From Henriciella pelagia (GTDB taxonomy: Bacteria > Pseudomonadota > Alphaproteobacteria > Caulobacterales > Hyphomonadaceae), in the NCBI RefSeq assembly GCF_002088945.1, contig NZ_NCSU01000003.1, positions 1-64,000 of the forward strand: a stretch of DNA of 64,000 bases. Direction: 5' to 3'. Numbering within the stretch: position 1 is the stretch's first letter; each line of letters opens with the position of its first letter. A program made the position numbers and the translations under genes. Of the stretch, positions 50,579-58,945 are shown in pieces. Below the pieces are notes generated by a model, which saw nothing but the letters and a program-made list of their open reading frames with translations, searched no databases and was not told the origin of the DNA.

Positions 50579-52015
50579 ATGCCTAGACCCTATCTTTTGC
50601 TCATTATCGGCTTGATCAGCACCAGTTTCATGCTGTCGGCAACGGCCCAGGGCGGCAAGGCTGATGCGGTCGTCGAGATCGGCCCGATGGAGAGCGGCGA
50701 CTGGAAGGTGTCCTACGAATTCGCAGAGCCTCAGAGCGCGCTCGCCTTCGCCCGCTCGCGCAATGACTACCGCTCTGCCACCTGGACACTGGAGACCGAA
50801 GGGGCGCGTTTTGGCCGCGCTTTCGACTTCGACGTCATCATCTTCGACGAACCGGCCAAGGCGGTGGACTTCAGCATCATCCCGCTGACCAGCGCGATCG
50901 AGGCAGACTACACCCCCTTCGTCACCTTCTCCGATGGCGGCCTCGCCATCTATGAGGGCCAGTTCAGCCTTATCCCCTTCGAAGACCTTGATGCCATCGA
51001 GGCGCTGGAGGGGGATCTCGATAATGCCGAGACCGGTCCCCTCGCCATGGATGTGAAGCTCACCTCCGACAAGCCGATCATTGTCGACGGCGACGTTCAT
51101 GATGGCGCGCTGACCCACCGCATCAGGGGCGATGGCACCTATATCTATATGGGTGACAGCGAAACGCAGACCTTTGACAGCTTCGCCGTCGTGCTCGACC
51201 AAGGCCTGCCGGACTGGCTGCAGGCACGCTTCGACAGCGACCTTGAGACGATCTTCAACCAGCTTGAAGGCCTTTGGGGATTCGAGCTGAAGGACAAGGC
51301 GACTATCCTGCTGGCCTATAAGGGCACGGGCGGGCAGGGCTTCTCGGCCACGGGCGGCGCGCTCGACAATCTGCTGATGATGGAAGTTGGCGGCTCGGAA
51401 TTCTCCAAGGCCAACTTCAACGCGCTCTCCTACCTGCAATGGTTTTTCGCCCATGAGGCCGTGCACCTGTTCCAGACGACTGGGGGCGCTGAATTTGCTG
51501 GCGATAGCGACGCCTGGATCCATGAGGGTGCGGCCAACACCATGGCCTACAGCTTCGTCGCCGCCCAACTGGAGGGTGAGGACCGCGAGAAATTCCTGGC
51601 CGGTGTCTACGCCAACGCCTTCAAGGAGTGCGCTGCCGCGCTCGAAGGCGGCCCTCTGAAGGACGCCGCCAAGCGTGACAGCTTCTCTGCCAATTATTCC
51701 TGCGGAGACCTCATCGCCCAGGCCACGGATGGCTTCCTGAAGCGCAAGACGCTCTATGAGTTCTGGAACCGGCTCTTGCAGAACGCTGTCTCGCTCGACC
51801 AGCCGCAGGTCAATGAATCGCTCTACTTCACGACCATGCAGCTCTTCGGAGCGACGCGCGCCAACCGCAACAAGATCCGCGTCATAGTCGAGGAAGAGCT
51901 GGATGACCCGGCAGAGGCGCTCGCCGACATGCTGGAAAGCGCAGGCCTTGAGCCTGAATTCGACGGCAAGGGCAATCTGGTCAAAATGAACTGGCCGGTC
52001 TATGCGGCGGAATGA
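50579..52015 (+). CDS. Secreted gluzincin-like metalloprotease
   Basis: 478 residues. Signal peptide ends at SATAQ (about 24). The N-terminal 200 residues form a beta-rich region; then HEAVH (292-296) and, 20 residues after the second His, WIHEG with Glu316. This is the gluzincin zinc pattern (HExxH plus a downstream Glu) seen in M1/M61-like proteases. Overall the sequence is not one of the well-known families as far as I can see. The stop overlaps the start of trmJ (ATGA). Confidence 0.75.
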   Translation: MPRPYLLLIIGLISTSFMLSATAQGGKADAVVEIGPMESGDWKVSYEFAEPQSALAFARSRNDYRSATWTLETEGARFGRAFDFDVIIFDEPAKAVDFSIIPLTSAIEADYTPFVTFSDGGLAIYEGQFSLIPFEDLDAIEALEGDLDNAETGPLAMDVKLTSDKPIIVDGDVHDGALTHRIRGDGTYIYMGDSETQTFDSFAVVLDQGLPDWLQARFDSDLETIFNQLEGLWGFELKDKATILLAYKGTGGQGFSATGGALDNLLMMEVGGSEFSKANFNALSYLQWFFAHEAVHLFQTTGGAEFAGDSDAWIHEGAANTMAYSFVAAQLEGEDREKFLAGVYANAFKECAAALEGGPLKDAAKRDSFSANYSCGDLIAQATDGFLKRKTLYEFWNRLLQNAVSLDQPQVNESLYFTTMQLFGATRANRNKIRVIVEEELDDPAEALADMLESAGLEPEFDGKGNLVKMNWPVYAAE

Positions 52016-52764
52016 ATGAAGCAAACCCGCCCATCATCATCCTCGCAGAACCCCAGCTTGGCGAAAACATTGGCTCGGCTGCGCGCGCCATCCTCAATTT
52101 CGGGCTGACAGAGCTTCGTATCGCAGCCCCGCGCGATGGCTGGCCCAATCCGGCCGCCGAACCGCTCGCGGCGGGCGCGTTCGAGGCTGGCGTTACCGTC
52201 ACCGCCTTTGACAGTGTGGAAGACGCCGTCGCCGACCTTGGCTATCTCGTTGCCGCCACGGCTCGCCCGCGCGAGATGGAAAAGCCCGTCACCAATGCCG
52301 GCGACGCGGTCGAGCTCCTCAAGGCCCAGACGGTTCGCACCGGCGTCCTCTTCGGCAGCGAGGCGCAAGGCCTGTCAAACGATCACATTGCCCTCTGCGA
52401 CGCGATCATGACCTATCCGGTGAACCCTGCCTTTGCCTCGCTCAATCTCGCCCAGGCGGTCATCGTCTTTGCAGCCGCCTGGGGCGATGCCGAGGGCCGG
52501 GAAGGGCGCTTCGAAGGCAAGAATGCCGGCGTTGACGTTCCGGCCTCGCGCGAAGAGCTGATCGGCATGTTCGAACATTTCGAATACGAGCTGGAACGCG
52601 CGGGCTATTTCTACCCACCGGACAAGACCCCACTGATGACCCGCAACCTCCGCAACGCCTTCATCCGCGGCCAGTGGACCACACAGGAAGTGCGCACCTT
52701 CCGGGGTGCCATCAAGGCCCTCGCCCTTGGCCGCGGCAAGGCCCGCATCGTCCGTGACGACTGA
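52012..52764 (+). CDS. trmJ: tRNA (cytidine/uridine-2'-O)-methyltransferase TrmJ
   Basis: 250 residues. SPOUT-class knotted methyltransferase that modifies position 32 of tRNAs. Motif 1 PQLGENIGSAARAILNFGL, motif 2 RTGVLFGSEAQGLSNDHIALCD (ends listed) and motif 3 PVNPAFASLNLAQAVIVFA are complete. The C-terminal helices are as in TrmJ. It overlaps the upstream protease gene by 4 nt, and the downstream flavoprotein starts inside its last codons. Confidence 0.93.
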   Translation: MNEANPPIIILAEPQLGENIGSAARAILNFGLTELRIAAPRDGWPNPAAEPLAAGAFEAGVTVTAFDSVEDAVADLGYLVAATARPREMEKPVTNAGDAVELLKAQTVRTGVLFGSEAQGLSNDHIALCDAIMTYPVNPAFASLNLAQAVIVFAAAWGDAEGREGRFEGKNAGVDVPASREELIGMFEHFEYELERAGYFYPPDKTPLMTRNLRNAFIRGQWTTQEVRTFRGAIKALALGRGKARIVRDD

Positions 52765-53968
52765 GCGCGTTAGCGTCATTGGCAGCGGCCCGGCCGCGCT
52801 GATGGCGGCTGAAACCCTGTCCGAAGCGGGCCTCGGCGTCGACATCCATGAGGCCATGCCGAGCGCGGGCCGCAAATTCCTGATGGCCGGCAAGAGCGGC
52901 CTCAACATTTCCCACACCGGCTCAAGGGCCGAATTCGCCGCACACTATCTCGACCATGATGACCGGCTGCGAGACTGCCTGAAGCACTTCGGGCCAGACG
53001 AGATTATCGCCTGGATGGACGGCCTCGGCATGCCGGCCCATACCGGCCCCACAGGGCGGATCTTTCCCGAAACCATGAAAGCCTCACCCCTGCTGCGCGC
53101 CTGGCTCCGCCGCCTTGAGGGCAGGGGCGCACGGCTGCACCTGAAGCATCGCTGGATGGGCTGGAATGGCGACGGCGCACTCGTCTTCGATACGCCACAG
53201 GGGCAAGTGACGGTTCGCCCCTCCGCGACAATCTTCGCCCTCGGTGGCGGCAGCTGGCGCCGGCTCGGCTCAGACGGCGAATGGACCGCGCCCTTCCAGA
53301 CGGCTGGCATCGCGCTCGCCCCCTTCCGGCCTTCCAATTGCGGCTTCCTCGCCGACTGGTCAGACCGGATGCGGGACGCGTTCGCTGGCGCTGCCGTAAA
53401 GAGCGTGAAGCTATCGGCAGGTGGCAAAGAGACCCGCGAAGAACTCACCATCACAGCGCGCGGCGTCGAAAGCGGCGGCGTCTACACCCTGTCCGCGCCC
53501 CTGCGCGATGAGGTCGAAACGCAGGGTTCCGCAACGCTCTGGCTCGACCTGCTGCCAGACCTCGAAGCGGCCGACATCGCCCGTCGCCTCGCTGCCGCGC
53601 CGGCCAAACAGTCCCTCTCCAATCGCCTGCGCAAGGCCTTGAAACTGACCGGGGTGAAGGCCGCGCTCCTCTTCGAATGCGCCGACCGGGAGGCGCTGAA
53701 CGATCCTGCAAGCGCCGCCGCCGCGATCAAGGCGCTGCCTCTGAAACTCACCGGCACAGCGCCGCTCGATGAAGCTATCTCTACAGCGGGCGGCGTCGCC
53801 TGGGACGCGCTCGACGACCACTTCATGCTGAAACACAGACCCAGCCATTTCTGCGCCGGCGAAATGATCGCCTGGGACGCACCGACTGGCGGCTACCTCA
53901 TCACCGCCTGCATGGCGACCGGCCGCGCCGCAGGATTGGGCGTGCTGGCATGGCTCAGGCACCGATAG
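52754..53968 (+). CDS. BaiN/HI0933-like flavoprotein (TIGR03862 type)
   Basis: 404 residues from GTG 52754, which overlaps the trmJ stop by 11 nt; the longer frame from 52706 has no family support. FAD site VIGSGPAALMAAETLSEAGL and EAMPSAGRKFLMAGKSGLN; later GTAPLDEAISTAGGVAWDAL and the closing CAGEMIAWDAPTGGYLITAC. Related proteins reduce unsaturated small molecules or act in bile-acid chemistry; the substrate here is unknown. A three-gene operon with the protease and trmJ. Confidence 0.9.
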   Translation: MTTERVSVIGSGPAALMAAETLSEAGLGVDIHEAMPSAGRKFLMAGKSGLNISHTGSRAEFAAHYLDHDDRLRDCLKHFGPDEIIAWMDGLGMPAHTGPTGRIFPETMKASPLLRAWLRRLEGRGARLHLKHRWMGWNGDGALVFDTPQGQVTVRPSATIFALGGGSWRRLGSDGEWTAPFQTAGIALAPFRPSNCGFLADWSDRMRDAFAGAAVKSVKLSAGGKETREELTITARGVESGGVYTLSAPLRDEVETQGSATLWLDLLPDLEAADIARRLAAAPAKQSLSNRLRKALKLTGVKAALLFECADREALNDPASAAAAIKALPLKLTGTAPLDEAISTAGGVAWDALDDHFMLKHRPSHFCAGEMIAWDAPTGGYLITACMATGRAAGLGVLAWLRHR

Positions 53969-53975
53969 GCGGGCA

Positions 53976-54686
53976 CTAACAACCCGCACCGGACCGTTGG
54001 CGTTCACTTTCCCGCGCGGCTTTCCACCGCGCCCGCAGGACAGGCACGCGCTCACGAAACCGCTCCTCCAGAAGGTCCGCCCTGATCACCCGGTCCGTGC
54101 GGAAATGCCGGAAATCCTGGCGCAGCTCACACCAGGCACAGACAAGCCGCACATCTTCCCAGTAGGCGACGATGAAGGGCCAGATCGTGCGCGATGAGAC
54201 CCGCCCATGTTCATCGGCATACTCGATGCGCAATTTCTGCTGATGGCGAATGGCGGCGCGCGCCAGCGACACGTCGAAACTGTCCTTCACCCGGTTATCG
54301 AACCGCGTCACCGGATAGACACCCGCATCGACGATGACCGGCTCCAGCTCTGCCGGCACGACGCTCGACAGCTTGGCAATCAGGTCCTCGGCCCCGCGTG
54401 CGAGCGCATCATCGCCGCGCGCCGCCACCCATTTTGCGCCAAGCACGGCCGCTTCCAGCTCATCGGCTGTCAGCATCAGCGGTGGCAGGTCATAGCCGCT
54501 ATCGAGCACATAGCCGGTCCCGGCCTCGCCCCGGATCGGCACGCGCTGCGCGATCAGTTCGGCCATGTCGCGATAGAGCGTGCGCAGCGACACTTCCAGT
54601 TCTTCTGAGAGGTGCTGGCCGGTCACGGGGCCGCGGGCCCGGCGCAGGATCTGGATAATCTGGAACAGGCGTTCGGTCCGTCTCAT
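53976..54686 (-). CDS. YafY-type regulator with WYL domain
   Basis: 236 residues from ATG 54686. N-terminal HTH_11 (RLFQIIQILRRARGPVTGQHL, SLRTLYRDMAELIAQRVPI) and a C-terminal WYL domain (RIEYADEHGRVSSRTIWPF, WEDVRLVCAWCELRQDFRHF). WYL domains sense small ligands or nucleic acids. Divergent from the GST gene at 54779; the 92-nt gap carries a palindromic operator. It is a likely autoregulator and GST regulator. Confidence 0.93.
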   Translation of the reverse strand: MRRTERLFQIIQILRRARGPVTGQHLSEELEVSLRTLYRDMAELIAQRVPIRGEAGTGYVLDSGYDLPPLMLTADELEAAVLGAKWVAARGDDALARGAEDLIAKLSSVVPAELEPVIVDAGVYPVTRFDNRVKDSFDVSLARAAIRHQQKLRIEYADEHGRVSSRTIWPFIVAYWEDVRLVCAWCELRQDFRHFRTDRVIRADLLEERFRERVPVLRARWKAARESERQRSGAGC

Positions 54687-54701
54687 TCTATTTTCGTTCT
54701 C

Positions 54702-54730
54702 CTGACACTCTACTGACATAATGCTGTCAG
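54702..54730. promoter_or_regulatory. Operator in the WYL regulator / GST gap
   Basis: CTGACA (54713-54718) and TGTCAG (54725-54730) form a 6-6-6 palindrome; a third CTGACA half-site is at 54702-54707, 11 bp upstream. The site lies between two divergent starts (54686 and 54779). Confidence 0.7.
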
Positions 54731-54778
54731 CAGGCCTCGGATATCAAGCCCGCATCTCGAGCAGGAAAGGATAAAGAG

Positions 54779-55504
54779 ATGACCACGCTTTATGGATGGG
54801 GCCCAATGTTCGACTGTCCCTCGCCCAGCCCCTATGTGATGAAAACCGACATTCAGCTGCAGATGCTCGACATCGAGTTTGACCGCGCCATCGCTGATCT
54901 CGACAGCGTCTCCAAGCACAAGGCCCCCTATGTCGAGGATGATGGCGAGATCATTGAGGACAGCAATTTTATCCGCGCGCATTTCGAGAAGAAGCTCGGC
55001 CGCTCGCTCATGGACGGGCTGACGCGCCAGCAGCAGGCCCAGTCCTGGGCGTTTGAACGCATGGCCGAGGGCCACTTGGCTGCGGTCATGGCCGGTGAGC
55101 GCTGGATGAATGATGCGAACTTCGCCAAGGGCCCCGCCATGTTCTTCGCAGGCGCGCCCGAACCGATGCGCTCGCAGATCATCAGGGAAACACGCGACAA
55201 TATCCGCGAGACCCGCTACGGTTCAGGCATTGGCCGCCACTCGCACGCCGAACAGCTGCAGCTCGCCGCCTGGGACATTGCCGCCATCGCCGCCCAGCTG
55301 GGCGAGCAGACCTTCCTCTTCGGAGACGAGCCAACGGTTGCCGATGCCTCTGTGTCGGCGGTGCTCATCTCGTCGGCCACGCCTTATTTCGACACGCCGC
55401 TCACAGATCTCATAACCCAGCACGCCAATCTCGTGCGCTATATGAAGCGGATGCGGGAATCCTATCTTGCAGACGGCGTCTGGCCCGAACTGATGGCCGC
55501 ATAA
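54779..55504 (+). CDS. Glutathione S-transferase family protein
   Basis: 241 residues. N-terminal thioredoxin-like half (TTLYGWGPMFDCPSPSPYVMK, KAPYVEDDGEIIEDSNFI; ends listed) and helical half with TFLFGDEPTVADASVSAVL, typical of GSTs of the FAX/C-terminal-helix type. No signal. AAGGATAAAGAG precedes the ATG. It is probably the regulated partner of the divergent WYL regulator. Substrate unknown. Confidence 0.9.
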   Translation: MTTLYGWGPMFDCPSPSPYVMKTDIQLQMLDIEFDRAIADLDSVSKHKAPYVEDDGEIIEDSNFIRAHFEKKLGRSLMDGLTRQQQAQSWAFERMAEGHLAAVMAGERWMNDANFAKGPAMFFAGAPEPMRSQIIRETRDNIRETRYGSGIGRHSHAEQLQLAAWDIAAIAAQLGEQTFLFGDEPTVADASVSAVLISSATPYFDTPLTDLITQHANLVRYMKRMRESYLADGVWPELMAA

Positions 55505-55525
55505 GTCGGCCACAGGCGTTTCCTC

Positions 55526-55990
55526 CTACTGCTCAGCGGGGCCGGAATAGGCCCGGCTGGGCAGGTTCGCCTGTGCCAGCTCATCGGCAAGCCGCTTGCC
55601 GGTCGTGGCATAGACCTTCTCGGCAGACACCGCCGCCTGGTCACAGCCGCTGCGCCGTGCGCTCTCGGCGGAATAGGCCTCGTTGAAGGCCGACACCATG
55701 GAAGACCTCAGGCGGCTCTGATACGGCGCTTCGACGCCCAGCAGCTCCTGCATGTAGACCCGCCAGTACTGATCGTCCCGCCCATTGCAGAGCAGCCGGA
55801 TCGCATGCGCGGAGCCGAGCGTCGAGGATAGCGAGACGACATTTCGGATATAGGTCTGGTCGCGCGTGTCGGAGACATCATAATCGGGCTGGAAGTCGCG
55901 CTGGTACTGGCCATTCGCTGCGCTGACTGGCAGGAAGACGGCCAGAGATAGTACAGCGAGGGCCCGCAGATGTTTGACTGTCTGATGCAT
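55526..55990 (-). CDS. TIGR02301 family secreted protein
   Basis: 154 residues from ATG 55990 (MHQTVKHLRALAVLSLAVFL). After the signal peptide it is helical with the conserved core SLSSTLGSAHAIRLLCNGRDDQYWR (ends listed), typical of this alphaproteobacterial family of unknown function. Cys in LLCNG and SGCDQ. Its 5' end overlaps that of the divergent dehydrogenase by 21 nt, which is unusually tight for divergent genes. Confidence 0.88.
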   Translation of the reverse strand: MHQTVKHLRALAVLSLAVFLPVSAANGQYQRDFQPDYDVSDTRDQTYIRNVVSLSSTLGSAHAIRLLCNGRDDQYWRVYMQELLGVEAPYQSRLRSSMVSAFNEAYSAESARRSGCDQAAVSAEKVYATTGKRLADELAQANLPSRAYSGPAEQ

Positions 55991-56962
55991 CACAATTCTT
56001 TCGTCCGCCTTGAGGCGCAGCTCAAGCCTTTCGCTGACCATATTTCACCGCTGACCATAACCGATAGTGAACAAATCGGGCGGCCTTGGGGCGAGACTGC
56101 TACAGATGGCCTGATCGCCTATGGCAATGCCGATGTCTGGTTCAGCCCGGCCTCGCGCGCCTTCGCCAGGACCCTCTATACCGCACCGAAACTGGTCTGG
56201 TTCCAGTCCTCCGCAGCGGGGCTCGAAAATCCTTTCCTGCAGAAGGTCGGCGAGAAGGCAGAGCATTATACGTCCAGCCATGTCCAGTCGGACGCCATCG
56301 CCGAATGGGTGCTCTGGGCCGCCTTTGACTGGTTCGGCAATGGCGCCCAGCGCCGCGACGCGCAGGCGAGGAAAGAGTGGGAGCGGGTCCATTTCCGCGA
56401 AATCTCTGCCACGCGCTGGCTCATTTTCGGTTTCGGCCATATCGGCGAAGCGGTTGGTCGCCGCATCAAGGGCCTTGGCGGGCACGTTACTGGTGTGCGC
56501 CGAACCGGCCACGTCTCACCGTTTGCCGACCACATGCTTCATCCCGACCATGTCAGCCCGGACGATATCGCGCTTGCCGACGCCGTCCTGCTCTGCGCCC
56601 CCCATACGCCGCAGACCGAGAGCATGGCCGACGCCGGTTTCTTCGCAGCGATGAAGGAGGGCAGCCTGTTCATGAATGTCGGCCGCGGCGCGCTCGTCGA
56701 TGAAGGCGCGCTCCTTGCCGCGCTGGACAGGGGCCGCCCGGCCCATGCCGCGCTGGATGTCACCCGCGAGGAGCCGCTCTCCAGCGACAGCCCGATCTGG
56801 ACCCATCCCAACGTCACGCTGACAGCGCACACTTCGGCGCTGACGTCTGAATCCCGCGCGCGGAACGACGAGCTGTTTCTCGAGAACCTTGGAAACTTCG
56901 CGAACGGCAACCCGCTCCGCAACCGCGTCAGACGCGAAGCCTTCGAGGCGCAGATGGTCTAG
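55970..56962 (+). CDS. D-2-hydroxyacid dehydrogenase
   Basis: 330 residues. NAD-dependent 2-hydroxyacid dehydrogenase: Rossmann motif IFGFGHIGEAVGRRIKGLG, then NVGRGALVDEGALLAAL (Arg of the catalytic site), a Glu in DVTREEPL, and a His in HPNVTLTAHTSALTSE. The overall fit is to the D-isomer group that includes glyoxylate/hydroxypyruvate reductases. The substrate is unknown. Confidence 0.93.
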   Translation: MFDCLMHHNSFVRLEAQLKPFADHISPLTITDSEQIGRPWGETATDGLIAYGNADVWFSPASRAFARTLYTAPKLVWFQSSAAGLENPFLQKVGEKAEHYTSSHVQSDAIAEWVLWAAFDWFGNGAQRRDAQARKEWERVHFREISATRWLIFGFGHIGEAVGRRIKGLGGHVTGVRRTGHVSPFADHMLHPDHVSPDDIALADAVLLCAPHTPQTESMADAGFFAAMKEGSLFMNVGRGALVDEGALLAALDRGRPAHAALDVTREEPLSSDSPIWTHPNVTLTAHTSALTSESRARNDELFLENLGNFANGNPLRNRVRREAFEAQMV

Positions 56963-57771
56963 CGCTGCTTATTGCTCGCAAACAGTTGATCACGTGTCTC
57001 ATCATCCGCGGGGAAAAACGCCTCGATAGCGATCTCCGAAAGGGTAACGTCTAGCGCCGTTCCGAACACGGTCGTTGTGCTGATGAAAGAGAGCACGCCA
57101 TCCGGCGTAAAGAGGCGGAACGGTACGGCAAGAGCAGAGGTCATGGTCGTCGTACCGGCACGGTACGGGGCAGCCCCCGGCGGCACGGGATAGGCTTTTA
57201 GTTCGTTGCGAAGCGCCAGCAGGTCTGAATCGCCGGTTTGCGTCACCTGCTCGCCTAGCCGGTGCAGCACATGCGCGCGCCATTCTCGATAATTGACGAT
57301 ACGCTTAGCGAGCCCGTCCGGGTGAAGTGTCAGCCGCAACACATTGGTCGGCGGCGCCAGCAGGTCAGGCCCGACGCCGGCAAGCATTGTCGTGATACCT
57401 GCGTTTGCATGCACCAGGTTCCAGTGCCTGTCGAACGCCAGCGCCGGAAACGGTTCGTGGCGCGCCAGGACAGCCTCAATGGCCGTTCGGGCTGCTGCAA
57501 ATTCCGGGTCGTCCAGCCTGCGCTCCGGAAAGACCGGAGCGAATCCGGCCGCTGCCAGCATCGCGTTGCGTTCGCGCAGCGGCACGCCGAGCTGTTCAGC
57601 GATGTGCAATACCATGTTCCGGCTGGGCGCACTGCGGCCTGACTCCATGAAACTGAGATGGCGCTGGGAAATTTCTGCCTCTGCGGCCAGTGCGAGTTGG
57701 CTCATTGAGCGGCGATTGCGCCAGTCTCGCAGGAGGGACCCAAAATTACGGCGGGCATTGGCGGTCGTCAT
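56959..57771 (-). CDS. MmyB-like helix-turn-helix regulator
   Basis: 270 residues. Xre-type HTH (LLRDWRNRRSMSQLALAAEAEIS then RHLSFMESGRSAP, 10-55) followed by an MmyB-type ligand-binding domain with DRHWNLVHANAG, the PAS-like core, and LTLHPDGLAKRIVNYREW. Such proteins bind fatty-acid-like or other small ligands. Its stop overlaps the dehydrogenase stop. Divergent from the membrane protein at 57892 with a palindrome between them. Confidence 0.92.
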   Translation of the reverse strand: MTTANARRNFGSLLRDWRNRRSMSQLALAAEAEISQRHLSFMESGRSAPSRNMVLHIAEQLGVPLRERNAMLAAAGFAPVFPERRLDDPEFAAARTAIEAVLARHEPFPALAFDRHWNLVHANAGITTMLAGVGPDLLAPPTNVLRLTLHPDGLAKRIVNYREWRAHVLHRLGEQVTQTGDSDLLALRNELKAYPVPPGAAPYRAGTTTMTSALAVPFRLFTPDGVLSFISTTTVFGTALDVTLSEIAIEAFFPADDETRDQLFASNKQR

Positions 57772-57838
57772 TCACCATCCATACGCCCCGATCATCATGG
57801 CACCAACTACCTCTCACGTAATCGACTTGCCGCGCCGC

Positions 57839-57864
57839 TGGTCTGATCCTTGGTGATCAGACCA
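57839..57864. promoter_or_regulatory. Palindromic operator upstream of the membrane protein
   Basis: TGGTCTGATC (57839-57848) and GATCAGACCA (57855-57864), perfect 10-bp arms with a 6-nt centre, lie 28 nt upstream of the start at 57892 and 68 nt from the MmyB-like start. Likely the regulator's site. Confidence 0.75.
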
Positions 57865-57891
57865 CATCGCAAACCAAAAGGACACAATGTC

Positions 57892-58272
57892 ATGATTGCC
57901 GCAAAAGCCATCCGCCCACTTCTTCTCCTCGATGCCATGACCTGCACCGTGATGGGGAGTGTCCTGCTGCTGGGCAGGAGCCCCATTGCCGGGCTGACAG
58001 GTTTGCCCGAACCATTGCTACTCTGGGCTGCCATCGTCTTGTTCCCTGTTGCGCTGTTCATGGCGGCTACGGGGCTCGGTGATCCGGTAAACCGCTCCGC
58101 AGCACAGGTGGTGGCGCTCGGAAATGTTCTCTGGGTCCTGGCAAGCCTTCTCGTAATCGCTCTCGTCACGAGTGTCACAGCGTTGGGTATCAGTTTCATT
58201 CTCGTCCAGGCCGCCGCTGTTGCCGTGCTCGCCTGGCTTGAGCACGTAGCTTTGCGAACGCAATCGGCCTGA
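57892..58272 (+). CDS. Four-helix membrane protein
   Basis: 126 residues from ATG 57892; the frame also opens at TTG 57850 but that start lies inside the palindrome. Four hydrophobic segments cover almost the whole chain (around 10-30, 40-62, 68-90, 94-115). No catalytic motif seen. By context it is the target of the divergent MmyB-like regulator and may respond to the same ligand. Confidence 0.8.
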   Translation: MIAAKAIRPLLLLDAMTCTVMGSVLLLGRSPIAGLTGLPEPLLLWAAIVLFPVALFMAATGLGDPVNRSAAQVVALGNVLWVLASLLVIALVTSVTALGISFILVQAAAVAVLAWLEHVALRTQSA

Positions 58273-58336
58273 CTGCCGCCCTCGCGAAACCGGGCTGTCA
58301 ACTACGCCCGCCCACCACGATCAGGAAGTCCCGCCG

Positions 58337-58750
58337 ATGACCCGCCTCGACACGGCGCACGAACGCCTCGTTCGCCGCACGATCCAGACGCCTGCTGCCC
58401 GCAAGCTTGACCTCTCATTCCTCGCCATCGCGAACGACGAGGTCTGCATCGCCCTCAAATTCGACGGGGCCAATTGTACCGAAGCCAGTATCGTGCACGG
58501 AGGTGTCATCGCGACCTTGATTGACATTGCGGGCGTGGCGGTTGCCATCGCCGGCGCCCGCACAATGCCGCAATCCGGTGGAACGAGCCAGCTGAGCGTC
58601 AATTATCTCGCCCCGGCCATCTCGTGCGGTCTTGAGGCGTCCGCTGTACTGCTGCGCGGTGGCGGTCGCAGCAATGTCGCCCGCGTCAGCGTCACCGATG
58701 CCGCCGGCAAGCTCCTCGCCGAAGGCCATGTGAGCGTGACGCTGAAGTGA
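58337..58750 (+). CDS. PaaI-type thioesterase
   Basis: 137 residues, single hotdog fold. Hydrolyses acyl-CoA-type thioesters. The hotdog helix CTEASIVHGGVIATLIDIAG (HGG catalytic loop, with Asp in LID) and the strands ISCGLEASAVLLRGGGRSNVARVSV (ends listed) are clear. ATCAGGAAG precedes the ATG. It lies 65 nt after the membrane protein on the same strand, so it may share the same regulated transcript. Confidence 0.9.
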   Translation: MTRLDTAHERLVRRTIQTPAARKLDLSFLAIANDEVCIALKFDGANCTEASIVHGGVIATLIDIAGVAVAIAGARTMPQSGGTSQLSVNYLAPAISCGLEASAVLLRGGGRSNVARVSVTDAAGKLLAEGHVSVTLK

Positions 58751-58879
58751 ACGTTCAGAGCGCGGACAAGCCTGCCAGCATGCGACGTCGCTCGCGACCG
58801 AGAATTCGTCTGCCATGACCTGACCGTGGCTCGAATGTCACTGAATTATCGTTCCCACATCGCGTGCGATTGTCGCACT

Positions 58880-58928
58880 TGAAAAGCATTCTCATTCACA
58901 ATAGGGAGGCAAATGAAAGTCATTCTCA
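58880..58928 (+). promoter_or_regulatory. Two Fur-like direct repeats
   Basis: TGAAAAGCATTCTCA (58880-58894) and TGAAAGTCATTCTCA (58914-58928) differ at two positions and repeat every 34 bp, close to three helical turns. The TGA-N-A-N-TCATTCTCA look fits Fur-type control of an iron siderophore receptor. The second copy overlaps the start of a leader ORF. Confidence 0.65.
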
Positions 58929-58942
58929 GAACGAAAGTCTAG
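58913..58942 (+). CDS. Nine-codon leader peptide upstream of the siderophore receptor
   Basis: ATG 58913 with the strong ribosome site ATAGGGAGGCAA encodes MKVILRTKV then TAG (58940-58942). The receptor ATG at 58946 follows 3 nt after this stop and has no good site of its own. Re-initiation or coupling from the leader would explain the layout. The peptide is too short to judge by similarity. Confidence 0.45.
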   Translation: MKVILRTKV

Positions 58943-58945
58943 TAT

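Noticed and set aside
50219-52024. Long open frame (601 codons) on the minus strand across icd and the protease gene
   Set aside because: It spans two real genes with strong family motifs, and its own translation shows no recognisable domain.
58756-58817. Short Arg-rich frame after the thioesterase gene
   Set aside because: No ribosome site and no sign of conservation can be seen; likely chance in a GC-rich gap.
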